A DNA stretch of 64,000 nt from Incurvaria masculella (Eukaryota; Arthropoda; Insecta; Lepidoptera; Incurvariidae): the NCBI GenBank assembly GCA_946894095.1, contig OX335642.1, forward strand, positions 28,717,021 through 28,781,020, written 5' to 3'. The translations under genes and the position numbers were made by a program. Of the stretch, positions 11,829-24,390 are shown piece after piece; position 1 is the first letter of the stretch, and each line of letters opens with the position of its first letter. The notes beneath the pieces are model-generated. The model worked only from the letters and a program-made list of their open reading frames with translations. It had not been told where the DNA came from and ran no database searches.

Positions 11829-12340
11829 TTATTTTAGAATCCAAAATTTTAAAAACCTAGTAAAACATTAAGAGGATCGAAAAAGTTATCGCCCGTAGTA
11901 TAGGCAATTGATAGGGAACGACTTTGTTAACTCAGTAAAGTAAAACTTGACTGGTAATGATTTTATTGTACTAATGTATTAGTATAATACACATACTAAT
12001 GAATACCGAGATATCAGTAACAGTCCCTTGCTTTTAAATTGGTCGAAATAAAGTGCCTCAGTCGGGGGGAGGACCGCACCGGTTGCCCCCACCTGGATTC
12101 GCCTGCAGAGATTCTCCGTGCGGGCATCGTTCGCCATGGTCCTCCTCGGTCCGGCCGCCCCAGGTGCGTTTACGATCCGCGATGATGCCGCGCCGTAAGC
12201 CGGCATGATCGATTGCCATCGTCCGAGGCCGCTCGCGCATAATTAGAAGCGCGCCCACTAATGATATGAACTTTATGGGCTTCAAAGCGACCGCGGCCCG
12301 TGCTCGGGGGATTCACACGTTCGTCAGACTGGCATTTGTG
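11829..12340. other. GC-rich non-coding island
   Basis: After AT-rich DNA, 12058-12310 is distinctly GC-rich. Open frames exist on the - strand (12058-12285 and 11979-12206), but neither translation resembles a known protein and no splice-like architecture stands out. It could be conserved regulatory DNA of the Poxn locus, an unrecognised exon or a repeat. Confidence 0.3.
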
Positions 12341-12715
12341 CAGCTCGTGGCGCAGGGGCTAGAGGACTTGACTAGAGGTCACGGGTTCAATTTATCTTCC
12401 TGATCGTGCACCACTTTCTTTCTCGTTTGGAGTTGAATGAGTGCTTTTCGTTACGAATGCGAACTGTTCCATGCTTCGAAACCCATGTAAAACTATCGGA
12501 CCCCTTCCTCTATTAGATGGTAGGGTTGTTCCCGCCCGTGTTGGTACCACCGCATTGGATGAAATGATGCTTGGAGCAGCATGAAATATTGTCAGTGTTA
12601 GCTGAGCTCATAAAGGGAATTTCCTGGCATGGCACCTCATTTCTTCAGTAATATGGTGAATTGGGCTAGTTGTATCAGTTGTGTAGCCATCCATGCTGGG
12701 TTGCATAGAAAACTT
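12341..12715 (+). mobile_element. tRNA-headed SINE
   Basis: The head CAGCTCGTGGCGCAGGGGCT (A-box like) is followed about 35 bp later by GGTCACGGGTTCAAT (B-box like), as in a tRNA-derived pol III promoter. The body carries TTACGAATGCGAACTGTTCC, GATGGTAGGGTTG, GTTGGTACCACCGCATTGGA and, near the end, TGTAGCCATCCATGC. The same body recurs in copies at 21906, 43523, 30030, 51455 and others. Confidence 0.75.
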
Positions 12716-12996
12716 TAGTTTTAAATACCAAGTTACATACATACACAAAACTAGTCAAGCGTGAACGTGTTCACGTGTCAATGGTCCCGTCACTGCTGGA
12801 CATGGAAGTGGGGCCTCAAGAAGTACCCCCAAACGCGGACTTCCGCTCGTCTCATCCGTCTATTTCCGGCTAACGTCTGAAGCGAAGAAATTCGCCCTCG
12901 CCTGATGTATATATTGCGATTTCATACAATCGAATTTGCGATTCAGAAATCTAGCCTGTCTGAGTAAGCATGAAATGTTGAGAAAAAGTATACAAC

Positions 12997-13248
12997 CAAG
13001 GGCGTCGCCAGTCGATGGCGCAGGGGGGGGGGGGGTAAGTTGACTTTACCTACTACAATTCATACTTTTCTCATTCTCACTGGTGAATTCATTCGAGTTT
13101 TGACGTACGGGAATGATTATTCAAGGCTTGAACTTCAAGCAAATGAACTCAAAGACTTAGGACTTTGGTTGCATTATATATGGCAACTTTTTTAGAATAT
13201 CTAGGGGGGACCAGCTGCCCCTCCCTGCCCCCCTTGGCGACGCCTTTG
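12997..13248. mobile_element. MITE with GGCGTCGCCA inverted ends
   Basis: The ends CAAGGGCGTCGCCA and (reverse complement) CAAAGGCGTCGCCA are inverted repeats around 252 bp. A 13-nt G-run starts near 13022. No coding capacity; no convincing target-site duplication. Probably a non-autonomous DNA transposon. Confidence 0.65.
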
Positions 13249-14930
13249 TGTACTATAAGTGTACCTTTTTCTGTATTTTTTTCAGAAATTTCAAACATCC
13301 GTTAATTGGAGAACTATTCAGGACAAAATTTAAAAAAAATAGTGTGACCAACAGACACCAGAGTCTGACCCTTTTGTCGCTTTTTGCAATGGGACGCTAA
13401 GAATTAAAGTGGTTTTTCAAAGACTCGGGTCAATCAGGCTTAGATACCGCCTGATGATATCTGAACACCATTTTATTTCTTTTATTTATTAGACTTCTGG
13501 TAGTCAAACTACACCAACAAAGTTATGTCACAATTTGATTGATCCGCGGATTCGATCAAATTACTGTCCTTCTTAAGTTTCAAAATGGTTTTATTTTGTA
13601 ATAATTAAGATAATAATCTTCGTTTTTGGATTTTATTACTTTAAATTTTATATATAAAAAAAATATTTATACGTGAATAATGGATGCCAATGTTTTAGTT
13701 TGAAATAAGAAACATTTAAATTAAAATGGTACCACCAGTACTAGTCATTCCGCCATTCAGTCTGGATTGCGTACGAATTTCCAGCAAGAATTAACATTCG
13801 GTCGGGTACTTGTGAAAATAGTACTTCAAGTTTTACTGTTTCCAATGATTTTGCAATTTACGCTTTGGCGAAACTTAGCGTACGTTCAAAATACCGCGGC
13901 CGCTAGAACTATTAAGGTATTCTTAAATTCCTGAAAATTTACCATGACATACCTACTAACATTTATGTTATGTTTTATGGCGTTCATAATTTAAAGTTAT
14001 TTAGTTTAAATCGTTTCTTCACTTAAAATGTGATAATGGGAGAACATCAGTATTAATAATATATTATATTTTACGCAACACAAGTTACTATAAGAGATTA
14101 TTTAAAACCATTAGCACCCATAAACGATCGAGAGCGTGAGATATTTGTTATATGACCATCACAGCGATCGATAAAAATATCAAATCAGAAACATCACGAT
14201 TACTAAAATTCGTACATACAGACAAAATGTCCAAAATAAAAATTCTTAAAAAAAAAGGATTTTTTTAGCTTATTTTATCCTGATATCAAGGATCACATGC
14301 ATACGTCCGTGTAAATAATACAAAATTGAGAAAATATCACGGTGCTCTGTGTTTTCCATTCAGTTCATTGTGATCGTGCTCATAAAGTACTTCCAAACTA
14401 TGGAGCAGGCCGCATTCGTGTCCAACTGAACTTATCCAAATCTGTAAGAGAAAAAAAATGTGTGCATGAATAGGGCACAGATTGAACCAACTTCTCGCAC
14501 GGTAAGCAACGCCTCTTGCCCTGAATTACGAGCCGTAGGTATGAGATTTATTTAAAAAAGATGTATTTGAGATATTTCAAAATTCAAAATTGTTCCTCAT
14601 AATTATTTGAATAAAAAATTGGTAAAAATCTCTAGTGCAAAATAAATAACGAAGTCCAGCAAAATTCAATTTCAAATATGATAGAATATTACCAACACAT
14701 AAGAGATTTATGAATGTGTGATTGGAACGGTTTACTGTTGCCAATTAGGAATTTAGCATATAGATGTGAAATCTGCAATTTTGTTAAGAATATCTTTTAC
14801 ACTTTTTATTATTACTGTGCGATCAATTCTGTTTTCTTCTGTCGAAGCGTGTGAAATATGCAATAATTTCATTAGATATAACTTCATTCGTTTCGGGACG
14901 TAAAAATAATACAGTTAGGCTCACTGCATT
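13249..14930. other. AT-rich stretch without recognised genes
   Basis: Apart from the 13475-13560 block shared with 10085-10190 (CAATTTGATTGATCCGCGGA), nothing was identified. Confidence 0.4.
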
Positions 14931-15185
14931 TATTCCCGTGTAAGTCGTAAGAGGCGACTCGTCGTTTTCGTAATTCATTGTTCGGATTCCACTTAAATCA
15001 GTTTGTCTCTTTCCTTATTTAATAGGTGGCAGGGTAAATCCCGCCCGGGTTGGTACTATCGCATTGATCTGTGTTTTTCATCCAATTCAATGTATTAGTG
15101 CATACGTAAGAAAGGCATCCAGTTCTGTCTAATATCATGAACTGGCATGTTTAGACGATCGAGAACTAACCATGCCCAAGGGCTT
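14931..15185 (+). mobile_element. LINE leader scrap joined to SINE body fragment
   Basis: TCGTAAGAGGCGACT at about 14946-14960 matches the leader of the LINE at 1365-5020. From about 14990 the sequence follows the SINE body: GGTGGCAGGGTAAATCCCGC, GGGTTGGTACTATCGCATTG, then TTTTTCATCCAATTCAATGT. No pol III head is present. Confidence 0.55.
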
Positions 15186-16025
15186 ACTATGGTAAACAAC
15201 TCGCCAGGTGAACAGGCAAGTGATTAAATCGGAAGTTTGTAGATTTCAGTTCACTTGGTCAAATAAAAAGGTGTTTGACTGTTCGTATGGTACGATATGC
15301 ATAGTTAGCCTCCAGAAAACGTGTATAAGTATGTATTCCGAGCCACGTGGCTAAAGCCCGAAGTGCTCGCGATGCTTTTGGTATTAGCTGGCTAACCTTC
15401 CGTTTAGCCGATTGAGCTCAGTTAAATCTAAAAAAAATCTAATTACTTCGAGTTTAAACCGGTTATTCTTAGGTTCAACTAAAACTGGTTGGATAATGTG
15501 GAGTTAGGTTGTGATTGATTTTGAAGAGTGTACATGAGGTTTGCGAAGGTTTGGTGATCTACCTATCATATTATTATCATCTTGTAGAAGAACTTAGATA
15601 TTTCTTGCAATACGATAATAAAATATAAACAAACTAAGATGGAGTAGGTATACAGAAGGATCAACGTATAGCCTATGGACAGACGATTTTCCATATCGTG
15701 CGTGTTATTTAAAATGCAAAATGCGCCAGTGCCCTTTTGTGTAGCATTGCACAAGTGCCTTGTCGCTTTGAATAAACTATGAGCTAGTGTTTGACAAAGC
15801 TGTTAATGCCACTGTGGCATGTCACTCACAGGCTGTGGGAGTTTTGGTATATGAATTGGTGATTAATTCACAGTCAAATTATCTATTCAATGAAAGTATG
15901 TATTTCACAGACAAATAAAAAATATGGTTTCGTTGAATTTCTTATGGCGAGAATAGTGTGAAGAATTAGAACAATGTCTTAAAAACCCGAACCCAGAATC
16001 CGTCTATATTTAGTACGTTCAACGT
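15186..16025. other. Nothing recognised
   Basis: AT-rich DNA with no gene, RNA or repeat that I can support. Confidence 0.4.
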
Positions 16026-16227
16026 CTGCAGGTCTATTCCTGGGATTCCGTAATCAGGAATCAGGAATCCTGAGTCTCGAAAACCCATTTTATAGCGGTT
16101 TTTAAAGCGATTTTCTTGACGAAAAGATTCCGGAGCATAGTTTTTTTTAGGTAATCGCTATAGTAGCGGTTTTCTAGACTCTGAATTTCTGATTACTGAT
16201 TATTTAATTTCAGGAATAGGCCTGCAG
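16026..16227. mobile_element. Foldback MITE, family X copy 1
   Basis: The ends CTGCAGGTCTATTCCTG and (reverse complement) CTGCAGGCCTATTCCTG are inverted. Inside, both arms show AATCAGGAATC, TAGCGGTTTT and CTCGAAAACC-like blocks, so the whole element folds on itself. Other copies: 16312-16496, 19160-19393, 26805-26982, 43843-44044. Confidence 0.75.
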
Positions 16228-16311
16228 AACACAGCTCATGGGAAGCCAACAAGATTCCAAGCACAAATACACGACTAATCATCACAGGGTATCATTTCTT
16301 GAACTTTCGCG

Positions 16312-16496
16312 CTCAGGAATCAGAAATCCGCTTTGTTAGCGGTTGTCAACGCGTTTTTCTCGAAGGAAAGTTTCCGGAGCACCGAGTTTCAATAAATCAA
16401 TGTTTTCCGTTCAGAAAATCGCTTTGACAACCGACATAAAATCTGTTTTCTCTACTAAAAGATTCCTGATTCCTCAACACGGTTAAAGAATAGGCT
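16312..16496. mobile_element. Foldback MITE, family X copy 2
   Basis: It shares GCTCAGGAATCAGAAATCCG, AGCGGTTGTCAA, TTTCCGGAGCA and GATTCCTGATTCCTCA with the other family X copies. It lies only 84 bp from copy 1. Confidence 0.7.
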
Positions 16497-17760
16497 TACT
16501 ACTCCTGGTTCTTCCACCTATCCATAATTGTCCATAGGCTGAAGTAGCGACTGTTAATAACATTCATGCCCACTCACCTTTTTTGGCACTTACCCCATCC
16601 TAAGTCTCTTAAATCTATTCGACTTTTCGGTGGCGACATATCATTGAATAAAAGATGCCAATTTGACGCCCGTATGAATCTCGATTTTATGATTTCCAAG
16701 CGACCGAATTCTAGAACGCATCAGCTCACCCCATACTTCCTCTATGCTTATACACAAACGCGCTCATTGAAGCTCGTGCACTCGAATAAAAAATGCAAGA
16801 TCCAATAGAGATAGCCTTCGACAGGTCAGAGGTGGTGTCGGCGAGTGCTCGTGGTAGGGGGAGGTTAATGCATGACTGTTGAGCATTATGTCCATTGTCG
16901 AGTGACATGGGTGTGTCGTGCTCGAAGATTCCGCTCCGTATAATTACGATACAGCCGGCAACGCCTTAACTACTACGCGCATGAGAATATGGTGTCGGTC
17001 AATTTTGGTTTGGCTTCGCGGGTTCTGTTAATTCGGTGGTAATTTTCATTGATACACCGCACATAACCTAAACCGATCTTACCTCATTTAGGTTTGGCTA
17101 ACAATGAAATCTTTGCTCGAACGATTAGTTTCGGGAATACAACAATCAAAGTACATCGACGTAGATACGTCCATATGATAGATAGATATGTACGTAGAAT
17201 TGAACATCAAGCAAGAACACAATACAGAAATAAAGCTGTAAAAGAACTACTGTATGAATATATTGCGAGGTTGGGCTCGAAACAGCAAGAAAACCTTTCG
17301 CGGGCAGTGTGTCTACCAATTTCAACATCTGCTTATCATAATATAATTATATTACAGTCACTGCTCTCATCATCAATACCTCCCACTAACACAGTGTTCA
17401 AGATTTATACACACATTTATTTAACGCTTTACCGGCATGTCGTATATTGACTGCAAAGTTCGAAAATATTGCCGTCGTCACCGAAATCGTATTTGTCATC
17501 AGACGCCAGTTAAATCCCGCCTTCCACTATAATCATTAAATAGGTAGTTATTTTTACAGCTTTCTTTCTTTATAAATATGTCACGGTCGCTTTTAGATAC
17601 ATATCACATTCGTTGAACACAAAAAAAAAATCATAATTGGTAGTTACATTTTCTACATCGTGAGCCTCCGATTGGTTCTGTCTGTCGCTAGCCACTTCCA
17701 GGTTATTACCATGATTCGCTTCAATATTTGGCCGACGACCTAACCTAATAATCTGGGTGA
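16497..17760. other. No recognised gene
   Basis: A 118-codon + frame at 17094-17450 is open but resembles nothing known, and no splice context supports it. The rest is AT-rich and unassigned. Confidence 0.35.
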
Positions 17761-17892
17761 ACAGTGGGCCCATACGACCGCAGTTTTAATAAGCCATGTG
17801 ACACTATAAAGCGATCACGAAGGGATATGGAAGTGGTCATATTGCTGCAGTTAATCTCCCGAATCGCAGGACGATATCGCGACGATAACTGC

Positions 17893-17922
17893 GCAGGATT
17901 ACCTAGGACCGCGTAATCCTGC
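17893..17922. promoter_or_regulatory. Inverted pair of TAATCC sites, candidate K50 homeodomain binding site
   Basis: GCAGGATTAC (17893-17902) and GTAATCCTGC (17913-17922) form a perfect 10-bp inverted repeat with a 10-bp spacer. Each half contains TAATCC, the core bound by K50 homeodomain proteins such as Otd or Goosecoid. The surrounding 17760-18050 is less AT-rich than its neighbours. Regulatory function is an inference. Confidence 0.3.
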
Positions 17923-18784
17923 GATCGGTTGCGTGATCCATCGCCACAGTTCAAAGGAGCCGTCGATATGGGGACAGAGTTTCGTCCATGCGAGGGCTTA
18001 ACAGCTATCTTTGATGCTGCTTTCATGCTACGCTGGGATTGTGCTAATGAAATGAAATGAAAATACAATTGGTTTGCTAGTTTTAAACCAAACAATGAGA
18101 AAAAGGAACTTAATACTAATCGACTTTATCTGCAAGTATACCTTAGGGATGTCGCGAAAGCATGTAAGGTAGCAATGAAAAGTAATAGAGATTGTAATAA
18201 AACTTAACTAACTGACAAATTGGTAAATATGGGATATCAATTTATTTTTAAAATACATGCACAATTGAGAAACCAATGTTTACAAAGTAATTAATGAAAA
18301 TTAACTAAAACTATTTAAATATAATCAAACGGAATAAAATATCTACTCTGATTTTTATTCTAAGTCTTGCCGAAAACTGCCCGGAACGCATGCTGCATTG
18401 CTGGCATTGCCCCGCTTAATAGCAAGTGCTATCCGTTGTCGAAGATTTCTTTTTGAATTTTCGTCTCCGGATGATTCAAATAATTTAGAGCCCAAAGTAT
18501 GTACTAAATTGTAGGCTTCCTTACTAAAATAAATCTTTTGAATGTTGATAAAAACTAATTCGGGAAATCAATGTAAGTAAACTTCACGGTTATCATGGTG
18601 GGCAAGTGGGTGGCACTGGTGCATGTCGGGCTGGCGACCAGCAAGCGACCAGCAAGCTACCATAACGGCGGGAAGAAAGAGGGTAGGCTAGAGTGGCCCC
18701 GACAATTGCGGCAAGATCGTATCACTACGCGTCCCTGCCCCCCTTAGAACACTTTCATACACTGCAGTCTTCACGTGCATGTTG

Positions 18785-19010
18785 TAAGAGACCAGATTCC
18801 ACGTAAAACTGTAGGTCCTCTTCCCGGGGGTTTGCACCGTCGCATTTAATGAACGGTAGTCGAAGATAAGAAGACAATTATCCGTTCTATCCAGTTCAAT
18901 GAAGCCATTTAATAAATGAAAGTTCCTGGAATGGAACCTAGTTCCCATGTGGGGTATTCGGCTTATATAATTTCAACAGGTTTGGTTTTAGCCATTCATG
19001 TTAGTATATA
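18785..19010 (+). mobile_element. SINE body, headless copy
   Basis: GATTCCACGTAAAACTGTAG, GGTTTGCACCGTCGCATTTA, CCAGTTCAATGAAGCC and ACCTAGTTCCCATGTGGGG follow the shared SINE body in order and end in a short A-run near 19010. Confidence 0.7.
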
Positions 19011-19159
19011 AAAAAAAAATCATGGTCCTAATAAAAATGGATTTTCCTTTTTTCAGGATTCGAATATTTTGATAAACAAATTCACGGCAACACTTAGACT
19101 GCCCTACACTGTATACTATTAGGTGAGACTATAACGGTATGGTATGTGTGCATGTATCG

Positions 19160-19393
19160 GTAGATCTATTCTAGGAATTCCGTGCTCAGGACCAGGAATC
19201 TTCCAGTTGTGATAAGCGCTTCGATAGCGGTTGTCCAAGCGATTTTCTGGACGGAAAACCTTAAATAATTAAAATACCGTGCTCCGGAATTTTTCCGTCG
19301 AGGTAAAAAACCTTTGCCAAACGCTATAATAGTAGTTTTCTCGAATTGAAGATTCCCGATTCCTGTGCGCGAAATTCCAAGAATAGGCCTACA
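19160..19393. mobile_element. Foldback MITE, family X copy 3
   Basis: It begins TAGATCTATTCTAGGAATTC and ends GAATTCC-like to AAGAATAGGCCTACA, with inner TAGCGGTTGTCCAAGCGATT. It is slightly longer than copies 1 and 2. Confidence 0.65.
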
Positions 19394-20640
19394 TATGTAT
19401 GCGAGCATGTCAATGACAACTTTGAACCTCTACCGTTTGTTCGCCGCCGATGTGATTATGTGGTGGTAGTGGTGGTAGTGAGATAGCAGCCCGGATAAGG
19501 GAGCAGGTGCGACACATTCCCATGACACGTACACTTGTCCAGGGCCCATTAGTGTTACAAATTGAGACGAACCGACTGCTGCCTCGATCGCTCGATTACG
19601 TTTTACTGTCCGTTCGATCGGGATTCTTAACTTGATAGTCCCTGCTTGATTGGTCGTCGGAAGATATACCATCTAGCGCGTGAATTATAAGACCCGCTGT
19701 CGCCATTCGATGTCACCAATTTTCATAAAACTACCAATCCAACTTAAGGGGCTAGGACTAGTCAACTACTCGCGCCATACAAATGCACCTTTAAACAAAT
19801 GTAATAATATGTAGTTAAACGCCTCAGCAAGTCCAAATATAACTGCAGACTGATAATGGATTGTTAATGTTTTTGATTACATATTTTTTTTAATAATAAT
19901 AATAATAATAATAAAAAGTCCATTTTTCACATAAGAAATCTGAAAGTAATATGATTTCTAGAAATAAGCAAAAACAGCATGTATGCATAAACAAATAATT
20001 TCATTTGCTTTTGGATTTCTATATTTAGTCAAAAAAGTTCGGAAATGGACACCGTTTCCGCAATGAATTTTGTATAAACATACAACTCAAGCTAATAAAA
20101 GCGTATTAAAAAAGGAAACATATATTAACGAAAATAGGTTGATTCCTAGACAAGGAATCATAAATTGTAAGAATGACACTTCTAATCGTCAGACTTGGTT
20201 ATTTAACTTGGAGTGCCTCGTCAAACTTTGCGACTTGGCTAGTACCAGGGCCTTAAGGTGAGCCCGTAAGAATCAGAAAATTACGCTCCCTATACAAATG
20301 TAGTTTACTAATATTTGAAAACCGCTTTTCCAATTTGCCTGATATTTGGGATTTAATATCAAGCAACGAATATCTTTGTTCGCACGTAGTTATCTTTTCG
20401 AAAAATGTATCCTGTGTCACACAACAGAGAAAAGAAAATGTCTATGAAGATTTTCTTTTACCAGCATTACATTTTTCAGCAAAACGAAAACGTGCAGACA
20501 AAGATATTTATTGTCAAATATCAGATGTGAATTGGAACAGTGTTTTTCAAACGATTAGTAAACTACGTTTGTATGAGGAACATACATAGCTTACGGGCGA
20601 TTCTTAAGCGTTCATACCACACGCAAATATAATAGCAGTA
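19394..20640. other. No recognised gene; TAA microsatellite
   Basis: About eight TAA units lie at 19890-19913. An 84-codon + frame at 20335-20589 is open but unrecognised, with no supporting splice or promoter features. Otherwise unassigned. Confidence 0.35.
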
Positions 20641-20649
20641 TTAGAAGGG

Positions 20650-20860
20650 TTGTGTGGACGGGAACTGACTCCGCGAACGCATTTTGGGAGCAATTTTTAG
20701 GGGACGGATGTTTGGATTATGTGACATTGGTTGCGCGGCCGCCTTTTCTCCCATACAATTATTCCGACAATATATCCATACAGCGACCACCCGGCTACGG
20801 CCTGCATACAACTTCGTCTCCGTTTATATTCATTGGTCTTATATGAATTTTGATAAGAAA
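20650..20860. repeat. Dispersed repeat shared with 59270-59345
   Basis: CCATACAATTATTCCGACAA followed by TATATCCATACA (20752-20783) corresponds, on the opposite strand, to CGTACGATTATATTGACAAT and GTGTCCATACA in 59270-59345. The family was not named. Confidence 0.45.
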
Positions 20861-21116
20861 GTTCAGAAACTGGGTTTCCTTATCCTCAAGGGATATAATG
20901 GGTTAGAATTAAGACCCAGTGTTGTTCGAAATCTTCAATTCAGAGAAGTCCAGGATATGCAATTTTCCAACAAAAATTATAGGCACATTAAAGACTAGTA
21001 GAGTCATATGAAAACAAGTTAGTTTATAACTCACTGGGCAATTTGCGCTTAGAAACGAATTACATTACAATCAGTTAAGCACCCAACTGGTTCACAAGTA
21101 ATAATGGGACAGACAA

Positions 21117-21205
21117 ACCTACATACATACATACAACATATTGCACCAGACAACAGAGACGGATAGATAGAGAGACAAACGGACAGACAGACAGAGGGAT
21201 GGCAG
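21117..21205. repeat. Tetranucleotide-rich microsatellite
   Basis: TACA units at about 21119-21135 are followed by GATA- and GACA-rich stretches to about 21205. Confidence 0.7.
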
Positions 21206-21905
21206 ACGGTGGAAGTTAAAAAGGGTTAGTGATTAGAGACAGTCAGAGGTATAGTTTACAGGTAAATAGTGTTGTTTGTAGTATAATCAAATACAACCTA
21301 GTTGTATCTTACTTGGTATAGACCATATTGCTAAATGCAGGACATCTGTTTGATTAAAAAAAAAAATTATACTATCCTTAAAACGATCATTGTCAAATTC
21401 CGTCATTTTCGCGTGGCAATTGTTTAAAAAAACATTTTTTTTCATGATCTGCCAAATCGTTAATGCAAGAAGTTAAGTCATAAAACATACCAATCATTTA
21501 CAAATTGTAAAGGTCATATAATGGTATTTTAATCGTACCACGTTACCAAGGATTCCGAATCTGGTTTCGCCTCGCAGGGACCCCTTGTGTTTTTGTCCAG
21601 ATTTCCGGGAGTTTAAAATATCTCGCGCTTAATTGATCCGGCTATTAAGAAACTCACTCGGCGCGCATGCGTGAGTGCAATTAAATAAATAAAAATGGCG
21701 CAGAATCTGTACCGCGACCTTGGGTCGGCCTGGATGTCTGCTTCCTTTGGCCTTGTGTTTGCTCCATACTTCGTTGTCTGTCAGTTCCTTCACACGAAAT
21801 GCACCGAGAAAATAGATGACAACTAAATTTTCGTCAAATGTTAAACCCATCAGCACAGTTTTAGTAGACTGAACTACAAAATTACGTGTTTAGCATAATT
21901 TTGAA

Positions 21906-22245
21906 CAGCTCATAGTTCAGGGCATGGGGCATTGCTTCTCTTGAAGTCATGGGTTCAATCCCCCCCCCCCTGTTCATGCATCACTTAATGTATTTATCTA
22001 TAGAGGATAAGTGTTTTAACAAATGCGAGCTGTTCCATGATTCTGAATCCAGGTAAAACTATACGTTATCCTCTGCTAGATGGTGGGGTTGAACCGGCCC
22101 GGGTTGATATCTTCGCATTGTATGAAAATTTAGTCGAAGTGTTTAAAAAAAACCGTGTTTTAAATCCAGTTCAGTGTAGCGTGTTCATAAAAGGAACGTC
22201 CTAGAATGGCACTTAATTATTAGAAAATGGCGTTGTGTTGGGTTA
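21906..22245 (+). mobile_element. tRNA-headed SINE
   Basis: The head CAGCTCATAGTTCAGGGCAT has the A box, and GAAGTCATGGGTTCAATCCC the B box. A C-run follows. The body has AACAAATGCGAGCTGTTCCA, TAGATGGTGGGGTTGAACC, GGGTTGATATCTTCGCATTG and CAGTTCAGTGTAGCGTG, in the same order as the copy at 12341. Confidence 0.8.
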
Positions 22246-24045
22246 AATCGGGGTGCCATCAAGACATTGACTGTCTGTTGAAGAATATATTATAATGCAT
22301 GTTTTAAACCTACGCAAGTAAAAACGGTTATTTTCTTCAACTTCAACAAATATTGAAAATCTCTATTTAAAACGACCCGGCAAGCTTTTCATAAAGCTAG
22401 GCTAAAGCCAAGACAAAGCTGTAGCACAATAAAATAGTTTAATTAAACCAGCCAATGTAATACTATTTTACGCGGTTATTTTAAAATGGCCTTTTTCTGA
22501 TACTCGATGCGTGCCTCTTGGCGCCTATTATCAAACGACGATCCATATCGCTTACTTTCAAAGGGCTAAAAAAACGTGGCGTTCAATACATTATTGGTCC
22601 CTCGTAATGGGCTAAGCACCGGGTTCGGGGATCACTTGACGCCTCTCTGAAAGCGGAAAGGGCCCGGCACTTATGTTCGGGGCTACTATTTACACGTTAT
22701 GTTTTGACAGAATACTTAAACGCGCTATAATTATTTATGATTTGTCAAGTGTGCACTTCGTTGGGAGTTATTAAGGCTGACGTAAAAATGTGTTAGTGTT
22801 TTTCGCAATATGGTCGAGCCGCAGTCTCAATCACATTTGTAACAAACTATGTAATTCAATGGGAATCAAATTTTAGTTTATTCTCATTTGTCTACTTTTG
22901 TACATTTTATTGTGTATTTTATTGATAAATATAATTTATATATTCAGTAACGAAAATGATTTATAGTATAGTTGAACGTAACATTAAGGAATATTTTTGT
23001 ATAATATAAAGTTTAATAATATTAATATTAATTAATAATAAGTGTATTTAATTATGTTTTTCAAAGGAACTGATATTTTGGTTTCTAATGACCATAACAT
23101 ACACTGAAATTGTTAAATTTATATTTTTGGATAAGTATGTAGTGAATATTATGTTTATTATGGTATATAGGTTGTTACATAATAAGCTAAGCAGCAAAAA
23201 ATTACACTAAAGAAATAATAATATTCTCGATGAAAAAAAAAAAACGTTGAAGTGAAAGAACAGTGAATATACAAAAATAAAATAATTATATGCTAGTACC
23301 TATTAGCCATCTATGTCAGGTTGCATGAAACATAAAATATTCTAATATTTTTATGAATTTAATTTTGTGACTAACGAACGGCCGAGGCATTAGGCGTCCG
23401 ACACGAGAGTGAGTCTTCCGGTAACCTAAAAAACTTAGACATCAATTTCCGCGATCGACGCGCTTGGAGTGATCTTCGAGCCTTTTTTGAACTTATGAAA
23501 GCTAATTCGTTTGTAATTGGGTAATTGATTAGAGGCAGCTGGCATCCGAAAAAGATGCACTTACTTATATATTTTGCAACCTTGGCGAAATTAACAGAGT
23601 TCCTTACGATTTAAATGTATATTCAGTTTCTGGCTTTACTAAAATCTGTAAACCTTAAACGTATTTGTTTAATAAACATAATTCTTAATCATTCTATTGT
23701 TCGGTACGGTTATTATCATTGTTATTTTATTATAATTTAGTTTTACACTAACCAGATATGTTTTTCTTGTGAGCGGTGGTGGTATTGATTAATTAACTAC
23801 TTAAATTTGAATTAAGTTTTAAGATTATTTTGTGACTGGCAAAGTATGTTTGCCAGTTCTTACATGCATGGAAATAGAGCATGCGACTTTTATATTTTAG
23901 ACATAAACCTAGCATAGCGGGTGTTTTTTGACATCTTCAAGCTTAGGTTACCTACATATGTATGAAATAAAATAATTCAATTCGTGCGTCAATCGTCCAA
24001 AATTTGATGATTCCTTCTTTGAAGAACCCAGCATACCTTTCTTTA
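22246..24045. other. No recognised gene
   Basis: The portion 22370-22760 is less AT-rich and lacks repeat signatures, which would suit conserved intronic DNA of the Poxn locus; this is only an inference. 22761-24045 is AT-rich and unassigned. Confidence 0.3.
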
Positions 24046-24049
24046 GGGT

Positions 24050-24390
24050 TTTGCAGATCGAGAGCGGAGAGAGAACTGTCCGGTAGAGGGCTGTGTCGCG
24101 AACTGGGCCAATTAAACAAGCTGAGAGCTCGGGATGTCGTTTGTGTAAAAGGAATAGAGCGAAGGGGTTAGCACTAATCCTTGCGGGACTCCTACCCCCA
24201 TGGGGATAGGTAGCGAGAGTGCGACTTCGACTTTGCAGCGAAGCGTTCTCTAAGAAAATTCCGACGGAAGAAAACCGTCCGTCTCACATTCGGTGCCGGA
24301 CAGCGTGTATACTATCAAGCCGCTGTGCTAGACTTTGTCGAATGCCTTCGCCAAATCGAATAAGAGCGCTCTCCTGTAATCGTTAATTGG
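24050..24390 (-). pseudogene. Decayed LINE reverse transcriptase
   Basis: On the - strand, DYRRALLFDLAKAFDKV (near 24370-24320) is followed by sequence ending GVPQGLVLTPSLYSFYTNDI (near 24196-24135), two consecutive RT motifs of Jockey-type LINEs. Beyond that a leucine-alanine-phenylalanine stretch marks where YADD should be, but the DD pair is gone. Frame changes and stops interrupt it. It belongs to a different family from the LINE at 1365-5020. Confidence 0.8.

Noticed and set aside
17094..17450. 118-codon open frame on +
   Set aside because: No recognisable motif, no splice or promoter support, composition typical of intergenic DNA.
20335..20589. 84-codon open frame on +
   Set aside because: No family resemblance and no context; chance frame remains the simplest reading.
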